64,000 nucleotides of DNA, from the NCBI GenBank assembly GCA_030704615.1, contig CM060731.1:47368001-47432000 (forward strand). Direction: 5' to 3'. This document shows positions 54,056-64,000 of this stretch, piece by piece; within the stretch, counting starts at the first letter, position 1; every line of letters starts with the position of its first letter. The notes beneath the pieces are model-generated. The model was not told where the DNA came from and did not search any database. It was given only the letters and a program-made list of their open reading frames with translations. The stretch comes from Takakia lepidozioides (lineage: Eukaryota; Streptophyta; Takakiopsida; Takakiales; Takakiaceae). The position numbers were made by a program, and so were the translations under genes.

Positions 54056-56000
54056 TCAGGACTTAGCCTGTTTGACAGGGCGGTCCTGTTTCCAAGATAT
54101 AGAGTCGATTAACTTAGGATATCTGGTGTTGGGCATATGTTGCAGCTGACCCCACCATCTGACCTTGAATTCATCTCGTCGGGAGCTTAAGGACGGAATG
54201 CCAAACTCACCCTGAACAGCCACATTGGCTGTTTTGGAGCATGCTGACATACACTCCTTAAGCACCCCCACTTGAATGGATTCTAGAGACTTAGCCTGGT
54301 TGGAGTTATCAACCCATATAGCAGATCCGTACTCCAAGGCAGGTCTAATAACGCGACAAAGCATGGTTTTCTTAACCTCAGAGTTGACCCCTCTGCAGTG
54401 GAAAAATTTAGTGAGCCCCAGAGCTTTGCCCTTGCCAGTTTGAACAACTTTGCGGATATGTGCATCCCAATTACAATTGGAGGAGAACTCAACGCCCAGG
54501 TAAGTGTAGGAAGGGAGGACCGGGATCTCTTGGCTACCCCACTGCCACTTAAGATCACTTCCTCCCTCTCCTCTGTCGTTGAATGCTACCACTGCACATT
54601 TGCTGACATTAGCCTTTAGCCCCCAAAGATCAAAGTATCTCTTCGCGCACTCAATCAACTCCTGGAGATTGGTTGGAGTCTCCCCTATGCCTGCGAAGTC
54701 ATCCGCAAACATAAGGGCTGGTATGGTGGTATCACCCACCCTTAACCCAAATCCCTCACTTTCCACATCCTCGAGGAGTTGATTGATAAAAACATTGAAG
54801 AGCAGAGGGGAGAGAGTACATCCTTGAGCTACACCTTGGTCTATGTCAGAGAAGTTGGACTTCTGTCCGTTAACAGTGACACAGCTTTTGGTGTGAGCAT
54901 ACAAGTTGTGGACAACTCTCCACATCTTTCCCTTGATCCCACAAGACCAGAGGCGGAACCATAGGCCATCTCTCCACAGTGTCATAAGCCTTTTTGACAT
55001 CCAGGAAAAAAGCGTAAGTGGGTTTCCCTTCTTTTTTCCTTCCCTGGATAATCTGGCTTAGAGTGAAGATATGATCCACACAGCCCCTGTTTCGCCGAAA
55101 GCCAGCTTGGCCTTCGTGGAAACAACCTCTAGACTCCAGATCAACCTCGAGACGAGTACTTATAACTCTGCAGAATGTCTTGCCAACAGCATTGAGGAGC
55201 GTGATGCCATGGTAGTTCCCCGGTTCTTCTCTGTCACCCTTCTTGTATAGATTGACAATAACCCCCTGTCGCCAGCGAAAGGGGATCATTTCAGTCTTCC
55301 AGATAAGGTTAAAGAGGAGAACTAGGGCCTCTATCATGGGATCGCCACCGTGCTTGATAAGCTCGTTGACAATACCATCAGGTCCACCAGCTTTATATCC
55401 ATTTAAAGGTTCAATTGCTTCCACAATCTCAGAAGAACTAATGGGAGCGTTATGAGCCATTGAAATATACTCCAGTTCATCAGGGCTGTTTTGAATCATA
55501 GTAACAGTTTTTCCAACTGTGTCCCTCCATTCAGCAGAAGACCCCTCACTGTTAGACCTAGAAGTTCTGCCAAGGATACTGCAGTGTTTTTCAAAGGTTT
55601 TGACAATGTCAACCGATGAAGTCACCACTGCACCTTTAGTAGTCTTCAGCGCTTGTACTTGCTGACTGTTTTTAGGCTTGTACAAACGTTGAAGGGCCAA
55701 CCAGAATTTCTTGTCATTACCACCATGGTGGTTTGAGTTTATTTCACTGTATAACTTGTCCCAGTATAATTTCTTCTGAGACCTAACAAGCTGATTGATA
55801 TCTTTACGGAGCTGGTAGTACCTCGCCCACAATTCTCTGTTGGTTTTCAAATTGCAGCACTCTTTATAAAGGGCTCGTCTCTCAGCTATCTTGAGTTTGA
55901 TCTCATTGGTCCACCAATTAACAGCTCTACCGCAGACAATTAGTTTCCTCCCAATGATCTTGTCAGCCACGGAGGAAACGAAACTCTCCCAAGAGTCCAC
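54056..56000 (-). pseudogene. LINE reverse transcriptase
   Basis: Two overlapping frames cover an RT domain. The first (56000-54870) has KAGGPDGIVNELIKHGGDP, GVIVNLYKKGDREEPGNYHG, FLDVKKAYDTV. The second (55000-54056) has GCTLSPLLFNVFINQLL, the active-site FADD (LMFADDFAGIG), YLGVEFSSNCNWDAHI and ALEYGSAIWV. One base is missing between them near 54990. The second ends in TGA where the related copy at 59.3 kb has TGG (KSWQKRVEE). Confidence 0.9.
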
Positions 56001-57496
56001 TGCTCTTTTGCGTCGTCAGAGCGAGACTGAAGTTCTTGGAGCGATTGGACAAAATGAGGGAGAGCCTCTTCCAAGGCCCGGACGTACTCAGCCTTGACCT
56101 CCTCATTATGGAATTTTTCTATGCACCACTTCCGAATCGAACGTTTCACAGATCTCTTGGTGTTGGGAAAACACCGTTTGATCTCAGTCCAAACCAGGAA
56201 GTGGTCAGAGGTACCAATATCAGTTCTGTCAATCAACACATTGGCACACTGGGGAAACAAATTTTTGTCCATTATGATATAGTCCACAATGGAACGTTCC
56301 CCAGTTTGGGATTTCTCACGAGTCCACTGCACTTGGTCACCTCTTGTCCTGTTATTCAAGGTCAAAAGCTGAAGCTCTTCCAGACAGTTAATTAACCGTC
56401 TGCCATTAGAATTCAGCTCGTCCTCACCAAAAGGCCCAATGATATCGTCCTGATGGAGCCCTTTGCCCACCCGGGCATTGAAGTCACCCAATAGCACTAC
56501 CTGACCTTTGGCAAGGAATGAAGCACAGTCCAGCTTTACATCTTCGAAGGCTTTGTCTGCGTCAGCACTAAGGGTCCCCTCTGTGGGCATGTAAACACAA
56601 CCCACAAAGAGGTCCTTTGTACTCATGCCGCCCTTCAGATTCAGTTTCAGCCAGATACTATGCCCGTACCTCAAACCCTTGTTGATAATTTCACAATTAT
56701 CAAACAAGAAATCACGGACAAAGAATCCAACCCCTTTTTGACCGCGTTTGGCAGAGGCTGCCTTGAGAGTACACATCCTACCTGCCCATTTATAACCATT
56801 GACATCTCCAACCAGTTTATCCGACGTTTCCCATGTTTCTTGCCCAGCACAGATATGAATATCATTAGTCCGAAGGACTTGTCCCACTTCGAGTTGTTTC
56901 CTGTGGTTAGTAAGCCCTGAGAAGTTGAAAGTGGCCAGCCGCAAGCCAGCCCTTTGCATGTGAATTGTTTGTCGTCTAGGTAGCTTGTGATTGCTCCTGG
57001 ACGGCCAACCGTTCTGCAAAGGGGGGACAGTTACCCCATGTGTAGATTTTGCTCGTCTTGTGTAAACTTTGAGAATTGGTAAACCATTCAGGGTACCAAA
57101 TCCTTCAGTTACACGACGCACAGGCTCCGCACACTTAGGGGCATATTGTCCGTCAGACTGCTTGGGGACAATTACCCCGTGTATAGATTTTGCTCGTCTT
57201 GTGCAGACTTTGAGGATTGGTAAACCATTTAGAGTACCAAGTCCTTCAGTTACACGATGTTCAGGCTCTGCACACTTAGGGACAGATTGTCTGTCTGACG
57301 GCTTGGGGACAATTACCCCGTGTATAGAATTTGTTCGTCTTGTGTAAACCTTGAGGATTGGTAAACCATTCAGAGTACCAAATCCTTCAGATTCAGGACG
57401 TTCAGGTTCTGTACACTTAGGGGCATCTTGTCCTTCTGGCTGTTTGGATTCAACCTCATCCAGAGCATCAAACCGATTAGAAACTCTCAAGTTGAA
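55940..57496 (-). pseudogene. LINE ORF, repeat region and AP-like endonuclease
   Basis: After three Gly-Leu-Pro-Ile-Leu-Lys repeats comes an apurinic-endonuclease fold: LATFNFSGL (Asn), GQETWE (catalytic Glu), VVLLGDFNARVG (Asp/Asn), IVDYIIMD and TSDHFLV (catalytic His). All catalytic positions are kept. The enzyme nicks target DNA to start target-primed reverse transcription. The frame ends by a one-base loss in an A run at about 55995, after which the polyprotein continues in the next frame. The minus-strand frame remains open into flanking DNA by chance up to 57565. Confidence 0.88.
57031..57440 (-). repeat. Three 141-bp in-frame tandem repeats in the LINE ORF
   Basis: The TTACCCC motif recurs at 57031, 57172 and 57313, exactly 141 bp (47 codons) apart. 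Each unit encodes GTLNGLPILKVYTRR and a PK..CAEP motif. The repeats keep frame and lie N-terminal to the endonuclease. Confidence 0.9.
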
Positions 57497-57552
57497 GAGT
57501 GGGAGAGAGAGAGAGAGATGACAAGCCCATGATACAATTTGAAATGAAAGGA

Positions 57553-60500
57553 TCAAAGGATCCACACATTTGAGCTACAATGAAAAGCGAGAACAGAAAC
57601 TGGATTGAGTACAACGCACCGGCCACCACGGCCAAGCTCCATCACAAGCATGCCGGTGTGGCCAAAATTCCAAAGGCCTTCAAACTGCTGCACACTCCAT
57701 TTGAACCAACGCATCAGAAATACACGCAGTGTGAGCCCATGGGACACAAGGATCAGGTTCATGTTGTTAGAGTGAGTCTCAGACCGCTGGAAACGGCCCA
57801 TATCGATATCCGCTCTCAGAGTTTCCCTGAATCCTGCATTACTTCCAAAATTTGTAATTAAAATCTAAATTATTCAATGCACCTGAAGCCTCAATCAGAC
57901 CAATGAGACTGTAACTGGCACAGCCACGTGCAGAAATTCTTTCTAATTTTTGGCTGACCGATGACTATCAATCCAGAGGGGGAGTCTGATAACAGAAAGA
58001 AATCACTCAGAAATTTACATACTGACCTGTGGCCTGCCACAGTTGTCTTAAGAATCCCATATTGCACCATGCAGGAACAAGAAAGGGTATGAAGGCCTGC
58101 AGGAGTTCGTGGTGGGTTCTTGGTGACAAGCAACAAAGTGCAGACAAGGTTTAAATGGTAGGTAAACTTGCCTGTGATGCGATCATAGACATCGGCAGCA
58201 GATTCACCATTTGGGAACCGGTAGAAGAAACGGCCATAACGAATTCTTACAGCTTTCTCCACCTGCATGCGCTCTCGGTCCTGAAAGTTGCCTGCACATT
58301 CCAGGACACTGATTGCTTAGGTATTTCAGAGCTACTATCCAAGAAATCATGGCAGAAGTTTACTTACACATCTTAGAAGTACAGATACACTATGACCAGA
58401 GAAGAGCATGAGGAAGGCCCATGCTGTAACTGACAAGTGTTTTGGCCTAGTTGGGCTTCAGGTGTAACTTGTTTTGGATAGCAAGCAGTTCCACATATTG
58501 GACCATCTCCTGACATTGTACCTTTGACAAATTATGGATTCCAGTAATCCTAGAATTTCCTTATGTAGACTTGGTCGTGACAAGCTCCTTGTCAATATGG
58601 ATTACAGATCAACATTCTCTCAGTTCATATGCCCTTGGTTTGTTTTTCCCCATTTTGATTCTCTTTGCGGTTAAGGTGGGTGATACCACCATACCAGCCC
58701 TTATGTTTGCGGATGACTTCGCAGGCATAGGGGAGACTCCAACCAATCGCCAGGAGTTGATTGATTGCGCGAAGAGATACTTTGATCTTTGGGGGCTAGA
58801 GGCTAATGTCAGCAAATGTGCAGTGGTAGCATTCAACGACAGAGGAGAGGGAGGAAGTGATCTTAAGTGGCAGTGGGGTAGCCAAGAGATCCCGGTCCTC
58901 CCTTCCTACACTTACCTGGGCGTTGAGTTCTCCTCCAATTGTAATTGGGATGCACATATCCGGAAAGTTGTTCAAACTGGCAAGGGCAAAGCTCTGGGGC
59001 TCACTAAATTTTTCCACTGCAGAGGGGTCAACTCTGAGGTTAAGAAAACCATGCTTTGTCGCGTTATTAGACCTGCCTTGGAGTACGGATCTGCTATATG
59101 GGTTGATAACTCCAACCAGGCTAAGTCTCTAGAATCCATTCAAGTGGGGGTGCTTAAGGAGTGTATGTCAGCAAGCTCCAAAACAGCCAATGTGGCTGTT
59201 CAGGGTGAGTTTGGCATTCCGTCCTTAAGCTCCTGACGAGATGAATTCAAGGTCAGATGGTGGGGTCAGCTGCAACATATGCCCAACACCAGATATCCTA
59301 AATTAATCGACTCTATATCTTGGAAACAGGACCGCCCTGTCAAACAGGCTAAGTCCTGGCAGAAGAGAGTAGAAGAGATCCTCAAGGACCTGGACCTGGA
59401 TCCGCTAGTCTTGACCCTGCTGGATAAATCTGACTTAGAGGCTGTAGTGTCCAAAGCCATGTCTGTTGCCATGAGATTGTCTGATGAAAATGAAGTTAGG
59501 CAGAAAACTTCCCTGAACTTGTTTCCAGTCTGTGACATGGGGGAGGACATCTTGGATGACCTCAAGGGTCTACCCACTCTCGGCACTAGACTGAAATTTA
59601 AACTCAGGGCAGGAAGCCTACCTTTGAACAGCAAACAGAAGCAGAGAGGAAAGGGAGAGTGCAATTGCCCGTTGTGTGGGCAATCTGAAGACAGTATTCA
59701 TTTTCTGATACACTGTCCGGGGTTCTCTCACCAAAGAGACGCTCTCTTCAAAGGGAATTGTGCCTGTACCCCTGTTTACCAACTTTGAAAGTCTCGAGGC
59801 TGAGCCAAAAGCCCAGGCCCTCCTGAGGCCTAGTTTTTGGGCAAATCACACACAGCAGATTGATGCTTGTGTGAAGGGATTTCTAGAGGATATCTGGAAA
59901 ACCCGGATTAATTCTTTATATGGAGGTAAGTCTTACTACCAACGTCAGCCCCTGACAGAGGTAGGTTCTGTCCCTTTTGTTCCCGCTCAAACTGGGCACG
60001 GGGTCAATGGCCACAAGGCTACGGCAAACAACGTCTTATGAGTACAATCTCTTTGCGGTGATAGTATGTATGACCTCTTCTGTTATTGTAGAACAATTTA
60101 GTTTCATCTCAACCTCAGTGTCTCCCTTTCCCAAAGCTGTACTAGAGGTCCATGCGAAAGGCATTTCAACAATGGAAATCAGAGAAAGAGAGAAGCAGAG
60201 AAAGTAAAACCTACAAAGAGGGAGAGAAAAGAATGTACTCATAAAACGTTGTTTGCCGTAGACTTGTGGCTATAGACCCTGCGCCTAGTTTGGATGGAAC
60301 AAGAGGAACAGATACTACCATTGTGAGGGCTCACTCCAGCAGTGGGACTTACCTTGATATAAAAGTGGGAGAGAAAGAGAAAGTGGAAAGGTTGGATGGA
60401 AGTAATACCCACCAGTATCTTGTGCTCGCAACCGCGGCTCCTCCCTCACACCGGCAATGCGCTCATACTCAAAGGCCATGCCAATACCTCGCAGTGTCTG

Positions 60501-61953
60501 CAATGTGCGCCTGTAGGGTGATACATAGAAGAAGACCTGCCAGTCATCTTCTCCATCACTCTCAATGATCTTGCGAATTCTCTTGCCGCACTGCACTGCT
60601 TGCTTCCATCCGTCCTCCGTTAGAGCAATCCTGGAGTCAGGGATGCAAGTGTAGGCGTTCTCATCAATGTGCCCTTCACTTTGGCCATGACGGATGAGGA
60701 TGATTCTTTGAGGCCGGGGGGGTTGTCCTGAAACATTTTTGTTCAATTAGACTGGTTTAAATTGCAGAGCTATAGATTTGCACAGCTCTTGGCACAGAAG
60801 GAACACATGCAATCACATCTGAGAATCAATGCAAAAGACAAAGAATATCATATTTTCACCTTGTCAAGTGGCATGAAGGTGTGAGATAGGCTTCATCAGC
60901 AAGGTCACAACATGAAAGAATTTGGAATTCTGAAGGCAATAAGCCTGGAAAGCCTTAGTGTCTATGACAATGTCCCTTGTGATCAAGTGGACTGATCTGG
61001 GCATCCTACAATTAGGGATTGACTTGACAGGATAAGAATAAGTTTAGAATAAACTCCACATTATGGCAAGGTGAGGAAATAAGGAGAGCACATCCAAAGA
61101 GAGGTCCAAATAGACAAGGCAACCACATTCTAACTGCTAGCCTTCCGGATGTTCCTTGTTGGATGCAGTGAAGGCCTAGATTGTCCACATTGTGCTACCT
61201 TCACCCCAAACCCTAAACCAACCAACAGCAACTAGATGATTCAATGTTTAACTGAAAAAGGTTTGATCAGCTCCTTGCCCCAAGTATTCCCTGTGGCAGA
61301 CGGGAGGGGTTCTTCTCAGAATTTTCACAAACCTTAGTTTGTGTCAACCTGGTCGTTTAGTTAGCCACAAAGTTTACCAGATTGTTATAACCATAGTTAA
61401 TCACGAAATGGGCCTAGTGTTACAGCTCCAATGGCACAGCCGATGAGTTGCACTCACTGAGGAAAAACATATGTAACTGGGAATGCATATTTGCTACATT
61501 GCTCACACGCTGTCACCGACTACAAATTCACCGAGAGCAACAAAAATGCGTAAGGTACATCTTCAAGTACGAATCATACGCACCATTATCCTGCTCAGAA
61601 AGTGCAGACGATATTGCACCCTTATCGAAATGCATGTTTTTGCCCCTAGGATCAGCGTCAAGCTTCCTGAAGCTCTTGATTTTCTTGCTAGGCCAGCTCT
61701 CTGCATTTAGAGGATCGTGGTGGGGCCGAGTCTTTGAGCATACTAGCTGTGTTGACTTCTTGTCTCTCTTCCCAAGTATGCACCCATTGATAGGATGACT
61801 GAGAAAATTTTGAGGAAATCCCGAACTGAACTCACCCGCTTTCGGAGGTATGAGGGCAAGCGGAAGAATTTTGGAAGTTTGCCTGGACGGAGCAATTGGC
61901 ATGTCGACCAGGACCGCCGCTTGCTGTACTACCACAAGTAACACTGCCATCAC
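57553..61953 (-). CDS. Histidine phosphatase (phosphoglycerate-mutase-like, DET1-type) gene, four exons
   Basis: Exons 61953-61584, 60727-60413, 58291-58172 and 57833-57553 sum to 1086 bases (361 residues plus stop), all in phase. Exon 1 (MMAVLLVVVQQAAVLVD) is a variable leader, possibly a targeting sequence. Exon 2 has the nucleophile motif RIILIRHGQSEG, then LTEDGWKQAVQCGKRIR, FYVSPYRRTLQTLRG and REEPRLRAQD. Exon 3 has RIRYGRFFYRFPNGESAADV. Exon 4 has ILVSHGLTLRVFLMRW, with the second catalytic His, and QFEGLWNFGHTGMLVM. Catalytic Arg, His, Glu and His are all present. The closest remembered relatives are plant proteins similar to yeast DET1, broad-range acid phosphatases. Intron 3 uses a GC-AG pair (ACAG|GCAAGT). 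Intron 2 carries two LINE fragments. The leader exon is the least certain. Confidence 0.85.
58672..60047 (+). mobile_element. 5'-truncated LINE copy in an intron
   Basis: It is about 96% alike to the 3' part of the LINE at 53360-57496 and antisense to the host gene. The target duplication is TCTCTTTGCGGT (58660-58671 and 60048-60059). It keeps the active-site FADD and zinc module but is broken by TGA at 59236 (CGA in the sister copy) and an 8-base deletion at about 59749. Its 3' end GAGTACAA has no poly(A). Confidence 0.92.
60230..60366 (-). mobile_element. LINE 3'-terminal fragment in the same intron
   Basis: It holds the last ~135 bp of the LINE family, diverged, minus orientation, flanked by GGGAGAGAAA on both sides (60220-60229 and 60367-60376). 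Confidence 0.8.
60728..61583 (-). other. Intron 1 of the histidine phosphatase gene
   Basis: Donor AATG|GTGCGT at 61583 and acceptor TTTCAG|G at 60728. No repeat or other gene was recognised inside. Confidence 0.7.
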
Positions 61954-62659
61954 TCTTCCTCCAAGTCCCGCTTCCTCTACCTGCCTCTCGTCTCTCTCTA
62001 CGTGGTAGGCATTCTACCCTTCTCTGTCTCTCTCGAATCTCTTGAAACCCTCACCACCTTCTTCCCTCCCCATTAACCCCTCACTGACTGCCTGCAGAAT
62101 CTCTCTCTAAATCACTAACTGCGAAACCTACATCAACTCCATTTTTCCTGTTCTCAATTCCAAGCTCCTGAAAATTCAACGCCACTATACACGCAAACAC
62201 CTACTTGTTGCCATCCATGAAAACCGCATCCGACAGCACTATCACTCATCCGTATGATCGGCATCCCAGCGACAGTGAGCTGCAGCGTACTCCCACTCTT
62301 CCTCCGACATGGCCTTCTATCTCTCTCTCTCTCTCTCTCTCTTCTTCCCTCATTTCTCGCCATAGCTGCATCTTTGCAAGGAAAGTATCTCCACGTGGCA
62401 GTACACGGTTCGTCAATTTGTGAATTCACAGCTATTTATACTATCTAATTCAATCTGTTCCTTTGGGACGGATTCCGTTCATCATCACTCAATTTACATC
62501 CGCCGTTCGACCTCTTCAGTCCAGGGACATGTTTTGCTCGTGGGGTTCCTCCCAACAACCAATGGACCCAGATATGCATAAATCAACCAATTCCATTTCT
62601 CCATTTCTCACCTATTCTCATGGATATTGAGCTGACAAGCAAACAAGGCTTCCATACAT
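61954..62659. other. Upstream region of the histidine phosphatase gene
   Basis: It is rich in pyrimidine tracts on the plus strand (CT microsatellite at about 62321-62342). The promoter and 5' leader should lie here. No other gene was seen. Confidence 0.45.
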
Positions 62660-62842
62660 ACAAGATGAGGGAAGTTTTTTGCCTTCATCAGCATTCAAGT
62701 CAGCTCCATCTAGCAGGGTCAGTTCTTCTTGCCTAATATTCAGGCACTTGAAAATCTCCTCTACACCTTTCCACCAGTGCTTAACAGGGCGGTCTTGCTT
62801 GCAAGAAATAGAGTCCAGCATTCTACGATATCTGGTTTTAGG
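62660..62842 (-). mobile_element. Internal LINE fragment, diverged
   Basis: On the minus strand it matches the LINE region encoding ...DRPVKxxWxxGVEEI... through the Leu-Thr-Leu-Leu-Asp segment (compare 53920-54140). It is cut on its right by the copia LTR at 62843. Confidence 0.75.
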
Positions 62843-63262
62843 TGTTAGAAGTCAGCTCAGATTTAGTTAGCTAGGGTTCTGTTAGGGTTTTTTGACGGCT
62901 AGGGATAGTTCTACCAGAAGGTTCCAGCCACCAGAAGTTTCTAGAGAACTCATGTAGGATTTAAGGGAAAAGCTGAGGCAATGCCCAACACTTCTTCTAG
63001 CATTTTGGATGTGCTATCCTAGTAGATTGCAGAAAGAGGAGGAGGAGAAGTCCAGCATCTACTTTTGTAAGTTCTTTTTTTTGCAGTAAGGAGCATTCTT
63101 GTTAGGACTGACACTTCTTGTTAGTACTAACTCTTTGGTTGGTTTAGGCTGTCAGTTTTTGTACTGCTGCTTGTGCTAGAAGCTATCTGTCAATATCTCT
63201 AGGAGGTAGAGGACAGGTCTAGTTTCCAACCTGGCTCTGACACCAAGGTCTAGTTTCCAACA
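62843..63262 (+). repeat. 5' LTR of a Ty1/copia element
   Basis: It starts TGTTAGAA and ends TTCCAACA, near-perfect inverted tips, 420 bp, directly before a half-tRNA primer site. The terminal AGGTCTAGTTTCCAAC occurs twice (63215-63230 and 63246-63261), separated by a 15-base tRNA-like insert. The 3' LTR would lie outside the window. Confidence 0.7.
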
Positions 63263-63275
63263 GGTTATGGGCCCA
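63263..63275 (+). promoter_or_regulatory. Primer-binding site, internal (anticodon-arm) initiator-Met tRNA
   Basis: GGTTATGGGCCCA is complementary to the anticodon stem-loop of plant initiator Met tRNA. This is the half-tRNA priming known in copia-type elements. It starts immediately after the LTR end, and the gag ATG lies inside it. Confidence 0.75.
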
Positions 63276-63932
63276 CAAGACATTACAACTACTTGGACAG
63301 TTGAGCCACTGGATGGTAACAACTATAAGAGTTGGATCTACACGATGCAGCTCCTGCTCTCTTCAAAGAGCCTATGGTCAATAGTGGCTAAAAAGCCTTC
63401 AGAGGATAACCTGAAGGAGGAGAGATGGATCCAAAAGAATGAGCTTGCAATGGCAGCTCTAGTCACAAACATGAGATCAAAGCTGGTAGTTTTGGTAAGG
63501 AATCTTACAACTGCTCATGAGGTCTGGCAGACCTTAAGTGAGGTGTATGAGGCAGATGCAATGGGGAAAACATATGTCATATGGAAACAGCTCATGGACT
63601 TGAGAATGAGAGAAGGTGAGAGTGTAGCCATTTACATTGCCACTGTTAAACCCATGTGTATGGAGATAGTTGATGCGGGAGAACCCATGACTGAATCACT
63701 TCAGATCATGACCTTGTTTGGCACCTTGCCAAAGAGTTATGACATGGTGGAAACCGCATTGGCTACTCATGGTAAGAATCGACTGAGTTGGAAGTATGTC
63801 ACTTCACAACTCATCATGGAAGAAAGCAAGCTGACTAGGGATAGCTCAAGTATGGACAATGCCCTGACGGCTACTTCCATCAAGAAAGATGGAGCATGTT
63901 TCCGATGCGGCAAATTTGGGCATTTCCAGTAG
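63267..63932 (+). pseudogene. gag: Ty1/copia Gag, partial element at the window edge
   Basis: ATG 63267 starts a copia-type Gag: VEPLDGNNYKSWIYTMQLLL, the SLWSIV motif, VWQTLSEVYEADAMGKTYVI, and the LFGTLPKSYDMVETAL block. The zinc knuckle CFRCGKFGHFQ is cut by TAG (63930-63932) just before the last Cys (DCK follows). This copy's Gag is therefore truncated, although downstream sequence continues the same frame past the window. The rest of pol is not visible. Confidence 0.85.
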
Positions 63933-64000
63933 GACTGCAAGGTGAAGATTGACAAGTCCAAGAAGGACAAGTGGAGACCAAGGAAAGGGAAGTCTGTACA

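Larger units (their letters stand above)
53360..57496 (-). mobile_element. Large LINE (non-LTR retrotransposon), probably 5'-truncated
   Basis: This 4.1-kb element is flanked by a 12-bp target duplication GAGTGGGAGAGA (53348-53359 and 57497-57508). Its single long polyprotein reads minus-strand. It has a 47-residue tandem repeat region, an APE endonuclease, reverse transcriptase and a C-terminal Cys/His module. It has no poly(A) tail: the 3' end is GAGTACAA abutting TCTCTCCC. The coding region starts abruptly at the 5' junction (NRFDALDEVE), so any first ORF is missing. Breaks are one-base shifts near 55995 and 54990 and a TGA (Trp codon in the sister copy) near 54055. Confidence 0.93.

Noticed and set aside
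62154-62429. Minus-strand frame with an Arg-Glu run
   Set aside because: It reads the CT microsatellite near 62330 and has no homologous blocks; it lies in the upstream region of the phosphatase gene.

Overview
This window is nuclear DNA of a land plant, most likely a non-seed plant (fern, lycophyte or bryophyte). The signs are a DYW-type PPR editing factor, an EXORDIUM-like gene, a LysM-type receptor kinase relative, plant initiator-Met tRNA primer-binding sites, spliceosomal introns and a dense layer of retroelements. The DNMT3-like methyltransferase described below has its motifs in the unpermuted order, unlike angiosperm DRM enzymes; this also points to a non-seed lineage. The lineage call is inference.

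Left part (1-23 kb): fragments of one minus-strand gene appear to flank a nest of retroelements about 19 kb long. A broken EXORDIUM-like sequence lies at 21.5-22.9 kb and a CUB-like segment at 1.36-1.70 kb. Inside the nest are (i) long-terminal-repeat-like repeats at 2153-2479 and 20642-21323; (ii) a G-rich minisatellite (3.9-4.96 and 11.93-12.24 kb) cut by a very young Ty3/gypsy chromovirus (4964-11931: two near-identical LTRs, tRNA-iMet primer site, gag-pol, chromodomain, 6-bp target duplication); and (iii) a decayed Ty3/gypsy element (about 12.3-20.2 kb). The last is the main discovery candidate. Its pol carries a DNMT3-like cytosine-5 DNA methyltransferase between protease and reverse transcriptase, and the integrase ends in a PHD finger.

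Middle part (23-48 kb): a cluster of nine 20-bp palindromes (24.4-25.3 kb), retroelement remnants, a tRNA-like SINE head, an intact-looking DYW PPR gene (31.2-33.8 kb, minus) with a decayed tandem copy of its tail, a LysM-RLK-like pseudokinase (37.5-38.8 kb, plus), and the 3' exons of a FAR-17a/AIG1-like membrane protein (40.9-42.2 kb, minus; splice phases agree).

Right part (48-64 kb): dispersed repeats, a large LINE (53360-57496, minus), and a histidine-phosphatase (phosphoglycerate-mutase-like) gene of four phase-consistent exons (57553-61953, minus). Two LINE fragments sit in one of its introns. A Ty1/copia element starts at 62843 and runs off the window. Five LINE copies all end in the same terminus followed by a pyrimidine TTCTCT/TCTCT tract, indicating target-site preference.

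Coding genes on both strands are sparse (about five host loci in 64 kb). Much of the rest is transposon or unidentified AT-rich sequence. No rRNA, CRISPR or bacterial-type feature was seen.
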